Shown: positions 10,870 to 22,053, counted from the stretch's first letter. The stretch is 64,000 nucleotides of DNA from Schistocerca nitens (GCF_023898315.1 NC_064615.1:737960950-738024949), one strand, 5' to 3'. Notes: a model not told the origin generated them from the letters alone. Numbers and translations are program-made.

Positions 10870-11740
10870 TGCCTCTATTTTCTGGGAAAATGTTGCCGGT
10901 GCAGGATTTTGTGCGCGAACTGGTCTCTCCATTATGTCCAGTGTCGGGTGATCTGGGTAGTCAGATCATTCGCTCGAATTGTCCAGAGTGCTCTTCAAAC
11001 CAGTCGTGAACACTTGTGGACCGGCGACATGGCGCCTTGTCATCCATAAAAATTGCATCGTTGTTTGGAAACATGAAGTATATGAATGGCTGCAAATGGT
11101 CTCCAAGTACCAGAACATAACCATTTCCATTCAATTATCGGTTCAATTGGACCAGAGGCCACAGTACATTCCATGTTAACACAGCCCAAACCATTATGGA
11201 GCCACTATCAGCTTGCACAATGTCTTGTTGACAACTTGGGTTACGGCTTTGTAGGGTCTGCTCCACACTCGAACTCTACTCTTCTACCAGGTGGAGGGGG
11301 GGGGGGGGGAGGGGCTCATACCAATCATACCAATTGAAAACGGGTCTCATTTGCTGACATCACGGTTTTCCAGTCATCTAGGGTCCAACCGATGTGGTCA
11401 CGAGCCCAGGAGGGGCGTTGCAGGCGCTGTCGTGCTGTTAACAAAAGCTCTCTCGTCGGGCGTGTGCTGCCATAGCCCATTAACACCAAATTTCGCCACA
11501 CTGTCTTAACGGATACGTTCGCCGTACGTCCTCCATAGATTTCTGCGATTATTTCACGCAATGTTGCTTATGTTTTAGTACTGACAACTCTATGAAAACT
11601 CCGCTACTCTCGGTCATTAAGTAAAGACCGTCGACCATTTCGTTGTCCGTTATGAGAAGTAATGCCTAAAAGTAGGTATTCTCAGCACACACTTGACACT
11701 GTGTAACTCTGAATAGCGAATTGCCTCACGATTTTTGAAA
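10870..11740 (-). pseudogene. Tc1-like transposase A pseudogene
   Basis: The minus-strand frame 11561-11325 reads VKTVWRNLVLMGYGSTRPT and WARDHIGWTLDDWKTVMSAN, the second HTH and the start of the catalytic domain. Trp of the WSDE box is lost (MSANET). A poly-G run (11289-11307) breaks the frame. Remnants of the catalytic core follow down to about 10870 and are full of stops. The N-terminus is split by insertion of element B at 11760. Confidence 0.7.
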
Positions 11741-13310
11741 TGGAATGTCCCATGCGGCTACACTATGTGATCAAAAGTATCCGGACGCCCACAAAAACAT
11801 ACATTTTTCATATTAGGTGCATTGCGCTGCCACCTATTGCCGGGTGCCTTATATCAGCGACCTCAGTAGTCATTAGAAATTAAGAGAGAGCAGAAGCGGT
11901 TCGCGGAACTCACGGACTTCGAACGTGGTCAGGTGATTGGGTGTCATTTATGTCATACGTCTGTATGCGAGATATCCACACTACTGAACATCCTTAAGTC
12001 CACTGTTTCCGATGTGGTAGTGAAGTGGGAACGTCAAGGGACACGTACAGCACACAAGCGTACAAGTCAACCTCGTCTGCTGACTGACAGATATCGCCGA
12101 AAGTTGTTGTTGTTGTGGTCTTCAGTCCTGAGACTGGTTTGATGCAGCTCTCCATGCTACTCTATCCTGTGCAAGCTTCTTCATCTACCTACTGCAACCT
12201 ACATCCTTTTGAATCTGTTTAGTGTATTCATCTCTTGGTCTCCCTCTTGGTCAAGTTGTGCCACAAACTACTCTTCTCCCCAATCCTATTCAATACCTCC
12301 TCATTAGTTATATGATCTACCCATCTAATATTCAGCATTCTTCTGTAGCACCACATTTCGAAAGCTTCTATTCTCTTCTTGTCCAAACTAGTTCTCGTCC
12401 ATGTTTCACTTCCATACATGGCTACGCTCCATACAAATACTTTCAGAAATGACTTCCTGACATTTAAATCTATACTAGATGTCAACAAATTTCTCTTCTT
12501 CAGAAACGCTTTCCTTGCCATTGCCAGTCTACATTTGATATCCTCTCTACTTCGACCATCATCAGTTATTTTGCTCCCCAAATAGCAAAACTCCTTTACT
12601 ACTTTAAGTGTCTCATTTCCTAATCTAATTCCCTCAGCATCACCCGACTTAATTCGACTACATTCAATTATCCTCGTTTTGCTTTTGTTTATGTTCATCT
12701 TATACCCTCCTTTCATGACATTGTCCATCCGTTCAACTGCTCTTCCAAGTCCTTTGCTGTCTCTGACAGAATTACAATGTCATCGGCGAACCTCAAAATT
12801 TTTATTTCTTCTCCACGGATTTTAATACGTATTCCGAATTTTTCTTTTGTTTCCTTCACTGATTGAATAACATCGGGGATAGGCTGCAAACCTGTCTCAC
12901 TCCATTCCCAACCACTGCTTCCCTTTCATGTCCCTCAACTCTTATAACTGCCATCTGGTTTTTGTACAAATTGTAAATAGCCTTTAGCTCCCTGTATTTT
13001 ACCCCTGCCACCTTCAGAATTTGAAAGAGAGTATTCCAGTCAACATTGTCAAAAGCTTTCTCTAAGTCTACAAAAGCTTTCCTTAATCTAGCTTCTAAGA
13101 TAAGTCGTAGGGTCAGTATTGCCTCACGTGTTCCAAATTTCTACGGAATCCAAACTGATCTTCCCTGAGGTCGACTTCTACCAGTTTCCCATTCGTCTGT
13201 AAAGAATTCGTGTTAGTATTTTGCAGCTGTGGCTTATTAAACTGATAGTTCGGTAATTTTCACATCTGTCAACACCTGCTTTCTTTGGGATTAGAATTAT
13301 TATGTTCTTC

Positions 13311-16033
13311 GGGTCATTCCATGTCAAATCAACCAATTGTACTACATGATTTGAACCATGACCTCTCAGATTTGGATGAATTTTTTTTCAGATAATGTAC
13401 CCGCTAACACTAGTTTAAATCTGAGATTTCAAATTTTTCTGATCTTTGGTTTTTGAGTTTCAAGGGTTTAAAAATAAAAAAAACCTCTGTTTTTGATCAA
13501 TCGATGATTGTTTTAAAATGCTGTAGCTCAAAAACTATACAACCTAGAGAGCTCAAACTTGCACCATTGTTTTCCTCTAAAAATTACCTTCAATTTGATA
13601 TGTAACATGACTATGCTACGTAAATCTGAAAATTTTAAGGTATTCCAAAAAAACATTTTTTGAAATTTCCAAAATACGTACCCTCGGATCTTTTTATAAA
13701 AATTGTATGTGTTGTCCAGTCTAACTGACTACATGCATGCAAAATTTCTAGATGGGATCTCAATGATTTCTTGTATAAAATAATATTTTACTACCGCAAT
13801 TCACACCAATGAGGTGAAAAGTAGATTATTTCTACGCTATGAATACTAAGCTAGGCCTATGTAATTCTAACAAACTTACATTATTATGTTAGCCTTTTTA
13901 TGCAACATTACCCTATTATTGTTTGTTAATTCATTAAATGATATAGTGTTGTTTTAATTTAATGTTCATGATTCTTTTAACTATGCATCAGATGGAAGTG
14001 AACACATTTTAATTGGTAATATACGTGCTACAAGTCAAAATTTTGAATAAAGCCACTCACCTTCATCCTTAGTTGTAAATGGCAGAGATTATCTTTTTAT
14101 TGGTTTTCCAGTGTTATTTGTAATCATTTACAACAAGTTCCTTATATTAGAAATTGGCAAGTAAGTAACTTCACTTGGGAGAAAGATTAACTTGTTGATA
14201 TCTGCATGGATAGAACTGTATTTCTAATACCAATTGGTATTTACAAAGTTAATACACATGGTATTTATACAACTTAATGTTTAGTGAGAGTAGGTGTACA
14301 TAATTTAAACATGCTTCTTTTATGATCTTTTAAGATATTTTTCCAAAGCAAGAGAAGGCCCATTCATTTCTTTAGCTTTTAAAGTGTAGGTTCTTCCCGT
14401 AGCTATTGATGGATTCACTGTTTGTAAAAGAGTATTTCCTGGGACATCTAATATATCTCTTGGTTGTGGGTAGTAAAAAGACTGGTCTGGACCCTTTGGG
14501 TGTAAAAAATTTATTTGGTACATGTCATAGTATTTTTCTTCACTGCATCCTAGCCACCAAGAGTCGTCATATGCTAATGTCACAAAACCAGCAGTAATAT
14601 TTTCCATATGTGACGGTGTGATTTTGTTCAGTGTTGTCACATATTCAAGAGATTCATCCAGGCTAAAATGATAAGGCCTGACAGTAATTTGACTCTCTGT
14701 GCAGGGTTTATATGAGTGAAACTTCTGTGTTCCCACAATCGCTTTTGAGTCACTAAACCGAGGAAGTAAGTATTCTTTGGACAGTTCGTAGTCTTCTGTT
14801 GTGCAATATTCAAAGTCAATGTTTTTTATGTTTTCCATGGCAAATACATAAAGTTATTTGGATGTTAAGATTTGTTGGTCATATGGCATTTGTAAGCTGG
14901 CTTTAGCAGCTAGCTGCTTAACACTTCCCCCAAGGCCATCGCATGCACTCTTGCCATGGGATGTTGCAAAGAACTCCCACTCTGACTCAATTTCAAAATC
15001 AGTTTTATGCTAACACAAATTAAGAAAGTTTTTCTTGTTTTTATATTGTGCAGCGCTGCCGTCAGAAAAATAAGTAATCTTTTTAAGTGCAAAAGGCAAG
15101 TTTTGCTTTATGATTTCTAGCAGTTTTTTCTGGAATACATAGAAAGCGACTGCATTATGTTTCAGGCAATCTGATATGAAGACATACTGCAGATGTTTTA
15201 GTTTTCCTTCCCATTTATAATATATGATGAAAGGATGCAGTGTAGCTTCCCCGCTGCATCAAGGTGGCGATAAGTGGGCTAGTGGCCAAAACTAGAGCCT
15301 TGACCCTTTATGAAAATCTCACATTTTTTTTATAATAAAAAGTGAATGTCGTACAAAATCGTAAGATTCTTAAGTTATTATTTTTTTATATATTTCATTC
15401 TCGCATTAAAATATCATTTAATGAATTAAGAAACAATAAGAGGATAATGTTGCATAAAAAGGCTAACATAATAAAGTAAGTTTGTTAGAATTACATAGGC
15501 CTAGCTTAGTATTCATAGCGTAGAAATAATCTACTTTTCACCTCATTGGTGTGAATTGCGGTAGTAAAATATTATTTTATACAAGAAATCATTGAGATCC
15601 CATCTTGAAATTTTGCATGCATGTAGTCAGTTAGACTGGACAATACATACAATTTTTATAAAAAATTCCGAGGGTACGTATTTTGGAAATTTCAAAAAAT
15701 GTTTTTTTGGAATACTTTAAAATTTTCAGATTTACGTAGCATAGTCATGTTACATATCAAATTGAAGGGAACTTTTAGAGGAAAACAATGGTGCAAGTTT
15801 GAGCTCTCTAGGTTGTATAGTTTTTGAGCTACAACATTTTAAAACAATCATCGATTGATCAAAATGGAGGTTTTTTTGATTTTTAAACCCTCGAAACTCA
15901 AAAACCAAAGGTCAGAAAGATTTGAAATTTCAAATTTAAACTTGTGTTAGTGGGTACATTACCTGAAAAAAAATTCATCCAAATCTGAGATATCAAGGTT
16001 CAAACTGTTAGTTGATTTGAGATGGAATGACCC
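13311..16033 (-). mobile_element. 2.7-kb DNA transposon with ~630-bp inverted repeats (superfamily uncertain)
   Basis: Left TIR 13311-13945 and right TIR 15411-16033 are inverted copies of each other with only scattered differences. Both start GGGTCATTCCAT. The 4-bp direct repeat CTTC (13307-13310, 16034-16037) flanks it, inferred by comparison with the intact second copy of the host LINE at 16.8 kb. Between the TIRs lies one minus-strand transposase-like frame (14320-15240). A 4-bp duplication with long TIRs would fit a Sola-type element, but I cannot confirm that without a search. Confidence 0.85.
14320..15240 (-). pseudogene. putative transposase of the long-TIR element, two nonsense codons
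   Basis: One continuous minus-strand frame of about 305 codons, broken only by TAG near 15014 and TAA near 14851. Recognisable blocks: KITYFSDGSAAQYKNKKNF, then EWEFFATSHGKSACDGLGG (15060-14930), and downstream SWWLGCSEEKYYDMYQINF. The SDG...QYKN and SHGKSxCDGxGG blocks are shared by a large set of animal transposon proteins as I remember them. The Asp residues are catalytic candidates. The N-terminus is absent between 15240 and the right TIR, so the copy is internally deleted and non-autonomous. What else it could be: a Kolobok- or IS3EU-type enzyme. Confidence 0.7.
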
Positions 16034-18559
16034 CTTCTTAAAGTCTGAGGGATTTCGCCTGTCTCATACATCTTACTCACCAGATGGTAGAGTTTTGTCA
16101 GGACCGGCTCTCCCAAGGCTGTTAGTAGTTCTAATGGAATGTTGTCTACTCCCGGGGCCCTGTTTCGACTTAGGTCTTTCAGTGCTCTGTCAGACTCTTC
16201 ACGCAGTATCGTATCTCCCATTTCATCTTCATCTACATCCTCTTCCATTTCCATAACATTGTCCTCAAGAACATCGCCCCTGTATAGACCCTCTATATAC
16301 TTCTTCCACCTTTCTGCTTTCCCTTCTTTGCTTAGAACTGGGTTTCCATCTGAGCTCTTGATATTCATGCAAGTGGTTCTCTTTTCTCCAAATGCTTCCC
16401 TTTCATGTCCCTCAACTCTTATAACTGCCATCTGGTTTTTGTACAAATTGTAAATAGCCTTTCGCTCCCTGTATTTTACCCCTGCCACCTTCAGAATTGG
16501 AAAGAGAGTATTCCAGTCAACATTGTCAAAAGCTTTCTCTAAGTCTACAAATGCTAGAATCGTAGGTTTGCCTTTCCTTAATCTAGCTTCTAAGATAAGT
16601 CGTAGGGTCAGTATTGCCTCACGTGTTCCAACATTTCTACGGAATCCAAACTGATCTTCCCCGAGGTCGACTTCTACCATTTTTTCCATTCGTCTGTAAA
16701 GAATTCGCGTTAGCATTTTGCAGCTGTGGCTTATTAAACTGATAGTTCGGTAATTTTCATACCTGTCAACACCTGCTTTCTTTGGGAATGGAATTATTAT
16801 ATTCTTCTTGAAGTCTGAGGGTATTTCGCCTGTCTCATACATCTTACTCACCAGACGGTAGAATATTGTCAGGACTGGCTCTCCCAAGGCTGTCAGTAGT
16901 TCTAATGGAATGTTGTCTGCACCCGGGGCATTATTTCGACTCAGGTCTTTCAGTGCTCTGTCAAACTCTTCACGTAGTATCATACCTCCCATTTCATCTT
17001 CATCTACATCCTCTTCCATTTCTATAACATTGCCCTCAAGTACATCGCCCTTGTATAGACCCTCTATATACTCCTTCCACCTTTCTGCTTTCCCTTCTTT
17101 GCTTAGAACTGGGTTTCCATCTGAGCTCTTGATATTCATGCAAGTGGTTCTCTTTTCTCCAAAGGGTAGTTGAAGAGGGTCGTAATGTATAATAGGCAGA
17201 CATCTATTCAGACCATCACACAGGAATTCCAAACTGCATCAAAATCCACTGCAAGTACTATGACAGTTAGGTGGGAGGTGAGAAAACTTGAATTTCATAG
17301 TCGAGTGGCTACTCATAAGCCATACATCACGCCGGTAAATGGCAAACGACGCGTCGCTTGGTGTAAGGAGCGTAAACATTGGACGACTGAAAAGTGGAAA
17401 AACGATGTTTTAAGCACCTTCTTGCATCCCACTGTTGAAGAGCAGTTCGGGGTTGGTGAGTGCATCTTTCAACACGATCGAGCACCTGTTCATAATGCAC
17501 GGCCCGTGGTGCAGTGATTACGCGACAATAACATCCCTGTAATGGAGTGGTCTGCACAGAGTTCTGACCTGAATCCTATAGAACATCTTTGCAATGCTTT
17601 GGAACGCCGACTTCGTGCAAGGCCTCAGCGACCGACATCGATACCTCTCCTCAGTGCAGTACTGCATGAATAATGGGCTGCCATTCCCCAAGAAAACTTC
17701 CATCACCTAATTGAACGTGGGCTTGCAAGAGTGGAAGCTGTCATCAAGGCTAAGGGTGAGCCAACACTATACTGAATTCTAGCATTACCGATGGAAGGCG
17801 CCACGAACTTGTAAGCCATTTTGAACTAGGTGTCCGGATACTTTTGATCACATAGTGTAGCTTCAATCACCATTCCGAGTTCAAAGCCTGTTAATTCCCG
17901 TCGTGAGACCATAATCCAGCCGGAAACCTTTTTACATGACTCACCTGAGTACAAATAACAGCTCTGCCAATGTACTGCCCTTTTATACCCTGTGTACGCG
18001 AAACTGCCACCATCTGTATATGCGCATATACATATCTCATGACTTTTGTCACCTCAGTGTATACAGAATGTAGATGACGTCATTCGTATCGAATTAGCGG
18101 CTGTGCTGAAAAGTTAAATATTTACACATACAAGTATACATACCGACGAGCCACGACATTATGACCAACGCCCGCAGCGAGACTGAACGCCGTCTGGGAG
18201 CGTCGCGGGCACATGACGCAATAAGAAGGGCATGTAAGGGGAACTGAGACGAACAGGGATTCATTATAACGACGATACGGGCCGCAAATGGGAAATCCAC
18301 TGACATGAGAAACTTTGACAAGGATTCTTTTTAGAATTTTAGATTCTTTTTTTATAAAATTTTAGTAGAAGAGAAGCTGTTATTCCCTGGCTTCTGGAAA
18401 CGGAGCATCTGAATCTGTGAAGCTTGTCGGCTGTTGATGTGTTAAGACTGTGAGCATCTACGGGAAGTGGTTCAAGGACGGTGAAGCCATGAGTAGTTGT
18501 TAACGTATTGGATGTCCACGACACATCACGCAATGTGTAGGTTGAAGACTAGCGCGCTC

Positions 18560-19735
18560 TGTAAAGCGGGATAAGCAGTGATCTGTAGCAGATCTAACTA
18601 CACAGCACAACGCTGGTGAAGGCACAAGCGTTCCGGGAGACTCCGTTCAACGCACATCGTTGAACACGGGAGCTCTGCAGCAGACGATCCCCTATTTTCT
18701 CATGTCGACCCAACGACATGGCCAATTACGGTTGCAGTGGGCACGGGATCACTGAGATTGGACCGCGGATCAATGGAAACGTGTCACCAGGCGAGACGAC
18801 TCAAGTTTCATGTTACACCAGGTCCTGGGTCGTGTCCGAATACGCCATCATTGAGTTGAAAGTCTGTTCAAAACACAAAACATGCTCCATGGCACAGAAG
18901 CTGACCGGTGGGGACAGCGTTGTGATAGGGAGGGGGGGGGGGGGGGGACCTACACCTGGTCTTCCATGGGACCTGGGGTAGTAATCGAAGGCGTGATAAC
19001 AGCTGTGGACTCCTTTTCTATCTCTTGGTCTTCATCCTATATCTTAACAGGGTCTTTATGTTAATTTTTGTATATGGCAATGTTAGTGTCGTCACATCTT
19101 CACCTCCCTTCCCCTCCCCCGAAAAGTAATTTTTGTACCCAGTTGTTTGCGTTTAGTGTTATCTAATGTGGAAGTGAGCGAGTGTTTCTAAATGTTTGCG
19201 AATTGTCCAACTGAGGCGGGACGTGGGTACAAGTCCTGTAGAAAACCGCCTAAAAACCACATCTACACTGGCCAGCACACCGGCCCTCGTCGTTAATCCT
19301 CCGGCGTGCCTCCACAAACCCCGAAAATGACGTACTAACGCTCGCGGCTATCCGGGCAGTTACGTGACGGCTGTACACAATCGCAGACCACTTAAATACT
19401 CCCCCAAATGCGATGGCAGCTTCCAGCAGGATAACTGTCCACATCACACGGTCAGAAGCATGCTACAGTGGTTTTAGGGGCACAACAGTTAACTCATATT
19501 CATGTCGTGACCACCAAATTTGCCCAATATCAAAACGATGCAACCCGTCTGGGGCCCCAGCAGGCCCAAGTTCTGCACCCACAAATCACGGGCCCGTAGT
19601 TTACGGGAACTGCGTAGCTTTGCGTAAATATCTGATGCTACAGACCTCCGGAGCCATAAGAAGGACTTGTCGAATCCTATGCTACTTAGAGTAGCTGCTA
19701 TGTTGCCTGCCAAAGGTGGCCCAACACGCTGCTAA
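18560..19735 (+). pseudogene. Tc1-like transposase C pseudogene
   Basis: Transposase text is visible only at nucleotide level and in short frames: around 18715-18790 'gtgggcacgggatcactgag' and 'ggaccgcggatcaatggaaa' (the WARDHRDW/DQWKRV block), 18960-18990 'ccatgggacctggggtagta' (FHGT block), and 19425-19445 'ttccagcaggataactgtcc' (FQQDNCP, second catalytic Asp). No long frame survives. Confidence 0.65.
19160..19375 (-). repeat. tRNA-derived repeat fragment (unnamed SINE-like)
   Basis: Contains 'gaggcgggacgtgggtacaa', 'aaaaccgcctaaaaaccaca' and 'ccggccctcgtcgttaatcc', followed by 'gctcgcggctatccgggcag', which on the minus strand looks like a tRNA 5' head. I recall this as a common orthopteran repeat. 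It lies within element C. Confidence 0.5.
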
Positions 19736-19748
19736 GCAGATGGTTATA

Positions 19749-20587
19749 AAACGAGGGGCGTTCAATGTGTAAAGCACAACTTTTTTCTGAAAACATGTTG
19801 GTTTTATCCACGATTTCAATGCACCATATTATTCCGTTCTCTTTTTTTTCTGCTACTAAACTCTATTTTTCAACTTAATCTCCGTTCAATGAGGCGGGCT
19901 TACGCCACCTTACTGAGAGACCATGTATACCTGCATGGTACCAACATACTGGTCGAAGTTGGAGACAAGGTTTTTCAGCGTCCCCATCATCCACGTACGC
20001 ATCCTGCGAAGTGCTTTCTTCATTTCACAGATGGTCCTTCGTTGCTCATTGTGGTCTTCCGTTAGGTGGCGAGGAACGCAGCTGGCATACACCTTCGACT
20101 ACCGCAACTGGTAGACGAGTGTGTCAGAAATACCAACAGAGACCTCTAGTTGAGCAGCAAGATGTTTGACTGTGACCTGTCGGTCGCCGTATGTTGCGGG
20201 AGTCACACTTGTGTGCGGCCGGCGGGCACGCGGGAGATCGGACTGGTTTGCGCGACCTTGTTGCGATGATGACAGACGCTTCTCCCAACGACTCACCGTG
20301 CCTTTGTTTACCGCCAGGTCTCCGTAGACATTCTGAGAGCGCTGAGAATATCTGCGATGCTCTGGTTTTCCGCCAAAAGATACTCAATGACAGCTCTCTG
20401 ATTGGAATGCAGTTCCTTTACAGACGCCATTTTGAATCTACATATACTGCTGCCATCTACCGGTACTTCATGAAACTATAGGGGCTAAAGTGGGAATATT
20501 TCATAATGTACCACAACAAATTCTGCATTTTATCAACCAAAATTGGCCGAGAAAAATGTGTTGCATTTCTTAATTGAACGCCCCTCG
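19749..20587 (-). mobile_element. non-autonomous mariner-like element in the TIR of Tc1-like C
   Basis: Terminal repeats 'cgaggggcgttcaa' (about 19752) and 'ttgaacgcccctcg' (to 20587) are inverted copies, with TA near both ends. About 840 bp. Only the N-terminal part of the transposase is retained. Confidence 0.78.
19905..20431 (-). pseudogene. N-terminal mariner-like transposase fragment
   Basis: Minus strand from the ATG at 20431: MASVKELHSNQRAVIEYLLA, the start and first HTH of a mariner-type transposase. Then in other frames SRWEKRLSSSQQGRANQ, DRQVTVKHLAAQLEVSVGIS (second HTH) and CVPRHLTEDHNEQRRTICE (20090-20010), the linker before the catalytic domain. The DDE domain is deleted and two or three frameshifts separate the blocks. 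DNA binding is the only activity such a piece could have kept. Confidence 0.75.
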
Positions 20588-20659
20588 TATTTCGGCTCAT
20601 CAGTATAGTATAATTCACGCCAATTTGACGTTTTGTTGCAGACCGCTTTCGTGCTGTCG

Positions 20660-21152
20660 CGGCTTTAATGGCCAGCAGTGTATTTTTCTGCTGTGAAAGA
20701 GTAGAACGACTTGTGGAGGTGAGGAGAGGTGTTCGGAGCAGCAGCCGTCAGAAGGACGCGTCGGTGGTGCCTACGGCAGACCGGGTGACCGACTTGGCCC
20801 TCAGAGCGCAACTCCTGCGCGACCGCCCCCGGCGCCGCGACCACGGAGAACGCCTGCAGTCTGCGCGAGACCCCACTGTGTGCTGACGGCCTGCTGTCGG
20901 CCTGCACTCTGCTCGAAACTCGCTGTTTCGCTCAAATCGGTACTGCTTTTAACTTTAGGCTTTACGTTTCAGCGTACCGCCGAGGGCAGTTTTACGTATT
21001 CAAACGCCACCGCATAGCAGAGCTGGATCGACTGACGTGAAACATTGAAGTACTTGAATCGGGCGTCGTCTAACAAAACAGTATTTCACGGTGGTGTTCT
21101 ACGCGTTCCGGCAGCACTAACGGAGCTCTTGCTTTTGGATGACATCTGGAAG
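20660..21152 (+). other. GC-rich segment ending in a splice-donor-like site
   Basis: 20690-20960 is far richer in G, C and CpG than its surroundings. It reads open in several frames (for example 80 codons minus from 20907), and is followed at 21147-21156 by 'ctggaaggtaagcact', a good match to an AAG|GTAAGC donor. This could be a promoter plus first exon of a host gene or just a GC-rich repeat. No homology recognised. Confidence 0.3.
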
Positions 21153-21486
21153 GTAAGCACTAACACATTCTGCGTGTTTTAAATGACAATTTATGTAAAA
21201 CTATCTGCAGTTCCCGTCATGTTTAATACATGCAACGCAAAGTGATCGGCCCTGTGCCTTGTTGATACTCATAGTGAATGCAAGCCGCATTGGAAGTAGC
21301 AGTCACTTTAAATCGAAGGGCGTATTTACGTCGCTGGGTATCAGCGGAATGAATGTCTTCGCCTCTGTTACGTTTGGTAAAAGAGTCTTCATAGCCAGCC
21401 TTGTTTCGTTGCATATGTAACGAAGGCAGCAAATCAATAAAATAAGAGTTTATATCCTGTTTCTGTCAAATTCCGCTCGTTCAAAA
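21153..21486. other. no recognised feature
   Basis: Sequence between the GC-rich segment and a SINE. Only short frames. Confidence 0.35.
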
Positions 21487-21672
21487 AATGGTTCAAATGG
21501 CTCTGAGCACTATGCGACTTGACTTCTGAGGTCATCAGTCCCCTAGAACTTGTAACTAATTAAACCTAACTAACCTAAGGACATCACACACATCCATGCC
21601 CGAGACAGAATTCGAACCTGCGACCGTAGCGGTCGCTCGGCTCCAAACTGTAGCGCCTAGAACCGCACGGCC
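21487..21672 (-). repeat. SINE family A
   Basis: Minus-strand copy, tail first ('atggttcaaatggctctgag') and head at 21672. The B box reads rc of 'gaattcgaacctg'. Confidence 0.9.
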
Positions 21673-21819
21673 TTCCCCTCGTACCGTGATCTAGTAATGT
21701 CTGATGTCTGATGGTACTACACCAAGACCGGTATTGCCACTGCAATTTATTCTTGCGACAGGACTTTTCATTAATTTTTTTCGTTGTTTCACCTGGTGTG
21801 TGTACAGTATATCCTGTGT

Positions 21820-21920
21820 CCGCCCAAATGTTTATTAGGGGATCGTCTAGAAATCTGAAGTGAATCGGACAAAAATTTTTAGAGATTTTTGGTAACAACC
21901 TATCCCCTTTATATATCACA
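21820..21920 (-). repeat. dispersed repeat R, copy 1
   Basis: The reverse complement reads 'tatataaaggggataggttg' then 'aaaatctctaaaaatttttg', matching the plus-strand copies at 26.9-28.05 kb. See those entries. Confidence 0.65.
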
Positions 21921-22008
21921 TACATATGTTTCAAGTCAGACCACGAAATCTTATGTAGAGAGTGATCTTCCTCTTTTGAAGTGTACAAAATTTCATTACA
22001 CCACTCAC

Positions 22009-22015
22009 GCACACA

Positions 22016-22053
<38 letters not shown>
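22009..22053. repeat. (CA)n microsatellite
   Basis: About 22 CA units with one TA interruption, directly outside the left arm of the foldback element. Confidence 0.95.

Larger units (their letters stand above)
12228..17165 (-). pseudogene. LINE reverse transcriptase pseudogene (duplicated, interrupted)
   Basis: Would copy its own RNA by target-primed reverse transcription. From 17165 down: linker KSSDGNPVLSKEGKAERW, PLELLTALGEPVL, then QFGFRRNVGTREAI and FVDLEKAFDNVDWNTLFP (first catalytic Asp block), ending GHEREA. The same linker then begins again at 16389. After the inserted transposon, the RT C-terminal region reads 12728-12228: NINKSKTRIIECSRIK, EFCYLGSKITDDGRSREDI and AFLKKRNLLTSSIDL. 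The FADD box region (about 12790-12770) survives only in a broken frame. Related to the insect LINEs often misannotated as 'craniofacial development protein 2-like'. Confidence 0.85.
12107..17167 (-). mobile_element. non-LTR retrotransposon (LINE), third layer of the nest
   Basis: The 3' end is at 12107, with a (CAA)n-like tail (plus strand 'ttgttgttgtgg'). The 5' truncation point is at 17167. AGTTG occurs on both sides (12102-12106, 17168-17172) as the target duplication. Inside it a 2.7-kb DNA transposon occupies 13311-16033, and a ~773-bp segment (16393-17165) is a tandem duplicate of part of the element. No endonuclease domain remains (5' truncated). Confidence 0.88.
11885..17780 (+). pseudogene. 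Tc1-like transposase B pseudogene, split by a 5-kb LINE
   Basis: 5' part: FAELTDFERGQVIGCHLCH at about 11910 (HTH) and QPRLLTDRYRRKL up to 12105. 3' part: RVVEEGRNV from 17178, then TITQEFQTASKSTASTMT, YITPVNGKRRVAWCKERKHW and TEKWKNDVL. The WSDE block is missing. ECIFQHDRAPVHNA holds the second Asp, and EWSAQSSDLNPIEHL (about 17540) the third acidic box. Stops at 17517 and elsewhere. The protein block is continuous if the LINE is taken out. Confidence 0.82.
11761..17857 (+). mobile_element. Tc1-like element B, second layer of the nest
   Basis: The ends are exact inverted repeats: 'cactatgtgatcaaaagtat' at 11761 and its complement 'atacttttgatcacatagtg' ending at 17857. TA lies at 11759-11760 and 17858-17859 (target duplication). 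Own sequence: 11761-12106 and 17168-17857, about 1.0 kb. The rest is an inserted LINE. It inserted into element A. Confidence 0.92.
10737..18059 (-). mobile_element. Tc1-like element A, outer layer of a four-level nest
   Basis: Left end 'gacaaaagtcatgagacacc' near 10743 and right end 'catgacttttgtcacctc' ending at 18059 (...cagtg) are inverted terminal repeats of one Tc1-like family. Its own sequence is 10737-11758 plus 17860-18059. The rest is inserted DNA. Joining the two sides across one TA restores colinearity ('catgcggc|ta|gcttcaatcacc'). Confidence 0.85.
18143..20605 (+). mobile_element. Tc1-like element C with two insertions
   Basis: Left end 'ccgacgagccacgacattat' (18143) and right end 'ttcggctcatcagta' (to 20605) match as degenerate inverted repeats, with TA outside each. 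The right repeat is split by a mariner-like element at 19749-20587. A tRNA-like repeat and other sequence occupy about 19012-19408 inside the catalytic region. A poly-G run at 18931-18949 is expanded. Confidence 0.75.

Noticed and set aside
12222-12585. Plus-strand open frames over the LINE
   Set aside because: Antisense shadows of the minus-strand reverse transcriptase.
16017-17173. Ser-rich plus-strand frames (MLSTPGALFRLRS and repeat)
   Set aside because: Antisense shadow of a duplicated LINE segment, which explains the apparent protein repeat.
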